Source: Janthinobacterium sp. CG3
GTDB lineage: Bacteria; Pseudomonadota; Gammaproteobacteria; Burkholderiales; Burkholderiaceae_D
Direction of reading: 5' to 3'
NCBI RefSeq assembly: GCF_000344615.1
Contig: NZ_KB467824.1
Location: 1,204,592-1,268,591 of the forward strand
DNA: 64,000 nucleotides
Part shown: in pieces, positions 63,956 through 64,000 of the stretch
Numbering within the stretch: position 1 is the stretch's first letter
Layout: the number at the start of each line of letters is the position of its first letter
Translations under genes and position numbers: made by a program
The notes under the pieces: model-generated
What the model was told of the DNA's origin: nothing
The model's input: only the letters and a program-made list of their open reading frames with translations
Database searches by the model: none

Positions 63956-64000
63956 GGAATGTCCTTTCGGGTTAGCGCCGCGCGCCGCCGAGGGCGTCGT

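Overview
The window is GC-rich bacterial chromosome. Its gene content points to a betaproteobacterium of the Oxalobacteraceae type (Massilia, Duganella or Janthinobacterium-like). The reasons are a PEP-CTERM/exosortase A (XrtA) exopolysaccharide locus with PrsK/PrsR, a single-subunit ethanolamine permease with EutBC, a YbiT-type ABC-F protein and REP-like palindromes. The family is an inference from content; no 16S or marker gene is present. No tRNA, rRNA, CRISPR array, insertion sequence or phage gene was found.

Left part (1-28.4 kb), mostly housekeeping and accessory genes: tadA; a nitrilase-type amidohydrolase; a Fur-box-controlled haem receptor followed by an HmuS-type haem protein that, unusually, carries a signal peptide; two alpha/beta hydrolases; an S66 LD-carboxypeptidase; an isolated PEP-CTERM protein that is a likely XrtA substrate; ybiT; nadA-nadC; a tandem pair of orphan solute-binding proteins; an ethanolamine block (eutR divergent from eat, a TorF-type porin, eutB and eutC); small proteins; an OmpR/QseBC-like two-component system that appears to be transcribed without a leader; a periplasmic protein with a lipoprotein; and nadB.

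Right part (28.6-64 kb) is almost entirely the XrtA-associated exopolysaccharide supercluster. It opens with the priming sugar transferase, PrsK and PrsR. Two divergent, tightly coupled operons follow. Leftward are an acetyltransferase-like protein, an acyl carrier protein, hydrolases 2 and 1, a glycosyltransferase and a TPR protein. Rightward are an acyl-CoA ligase, a PLP decarboxylase, an asparagine-synthase-like protein and a methyltransferase. Next come a GtrA/GtrB/GT-C type glycan-decoration trio, a polysaccharide deacetylase, an O-antigen-ligase-like protein, a GT2-GT4 fusion, a flippase and a GT4. Then there is a decayed O-acetylation module (MBOAT pseudogene plus a partner remnant) followed by a class A beta-lactamase with its own promoter. 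Last come a methyltransferase-like protein, a GT4-CapK fusion, an XrtA-type GT4 and the canonical XrtA amidotransferase. The exosortase gene itself is not in the window and probably lies beyond the right edge.

The most interesting points are these. Two FNR/ANR-type boxes (one perfect, one 9/10) sit in the two divergent promoter regions of the polysaccharide locus. An uncharacterised ligase/ACP/decarboxylase/amidotransferase module is conserved beside XrtA. There are two unusual glycosyltransferase fusions. The O-acetyltransferase is decaying next to a beta-lactamase gene. The window also holds a secreted HmuS-like protein and two families of REP-like repeats.
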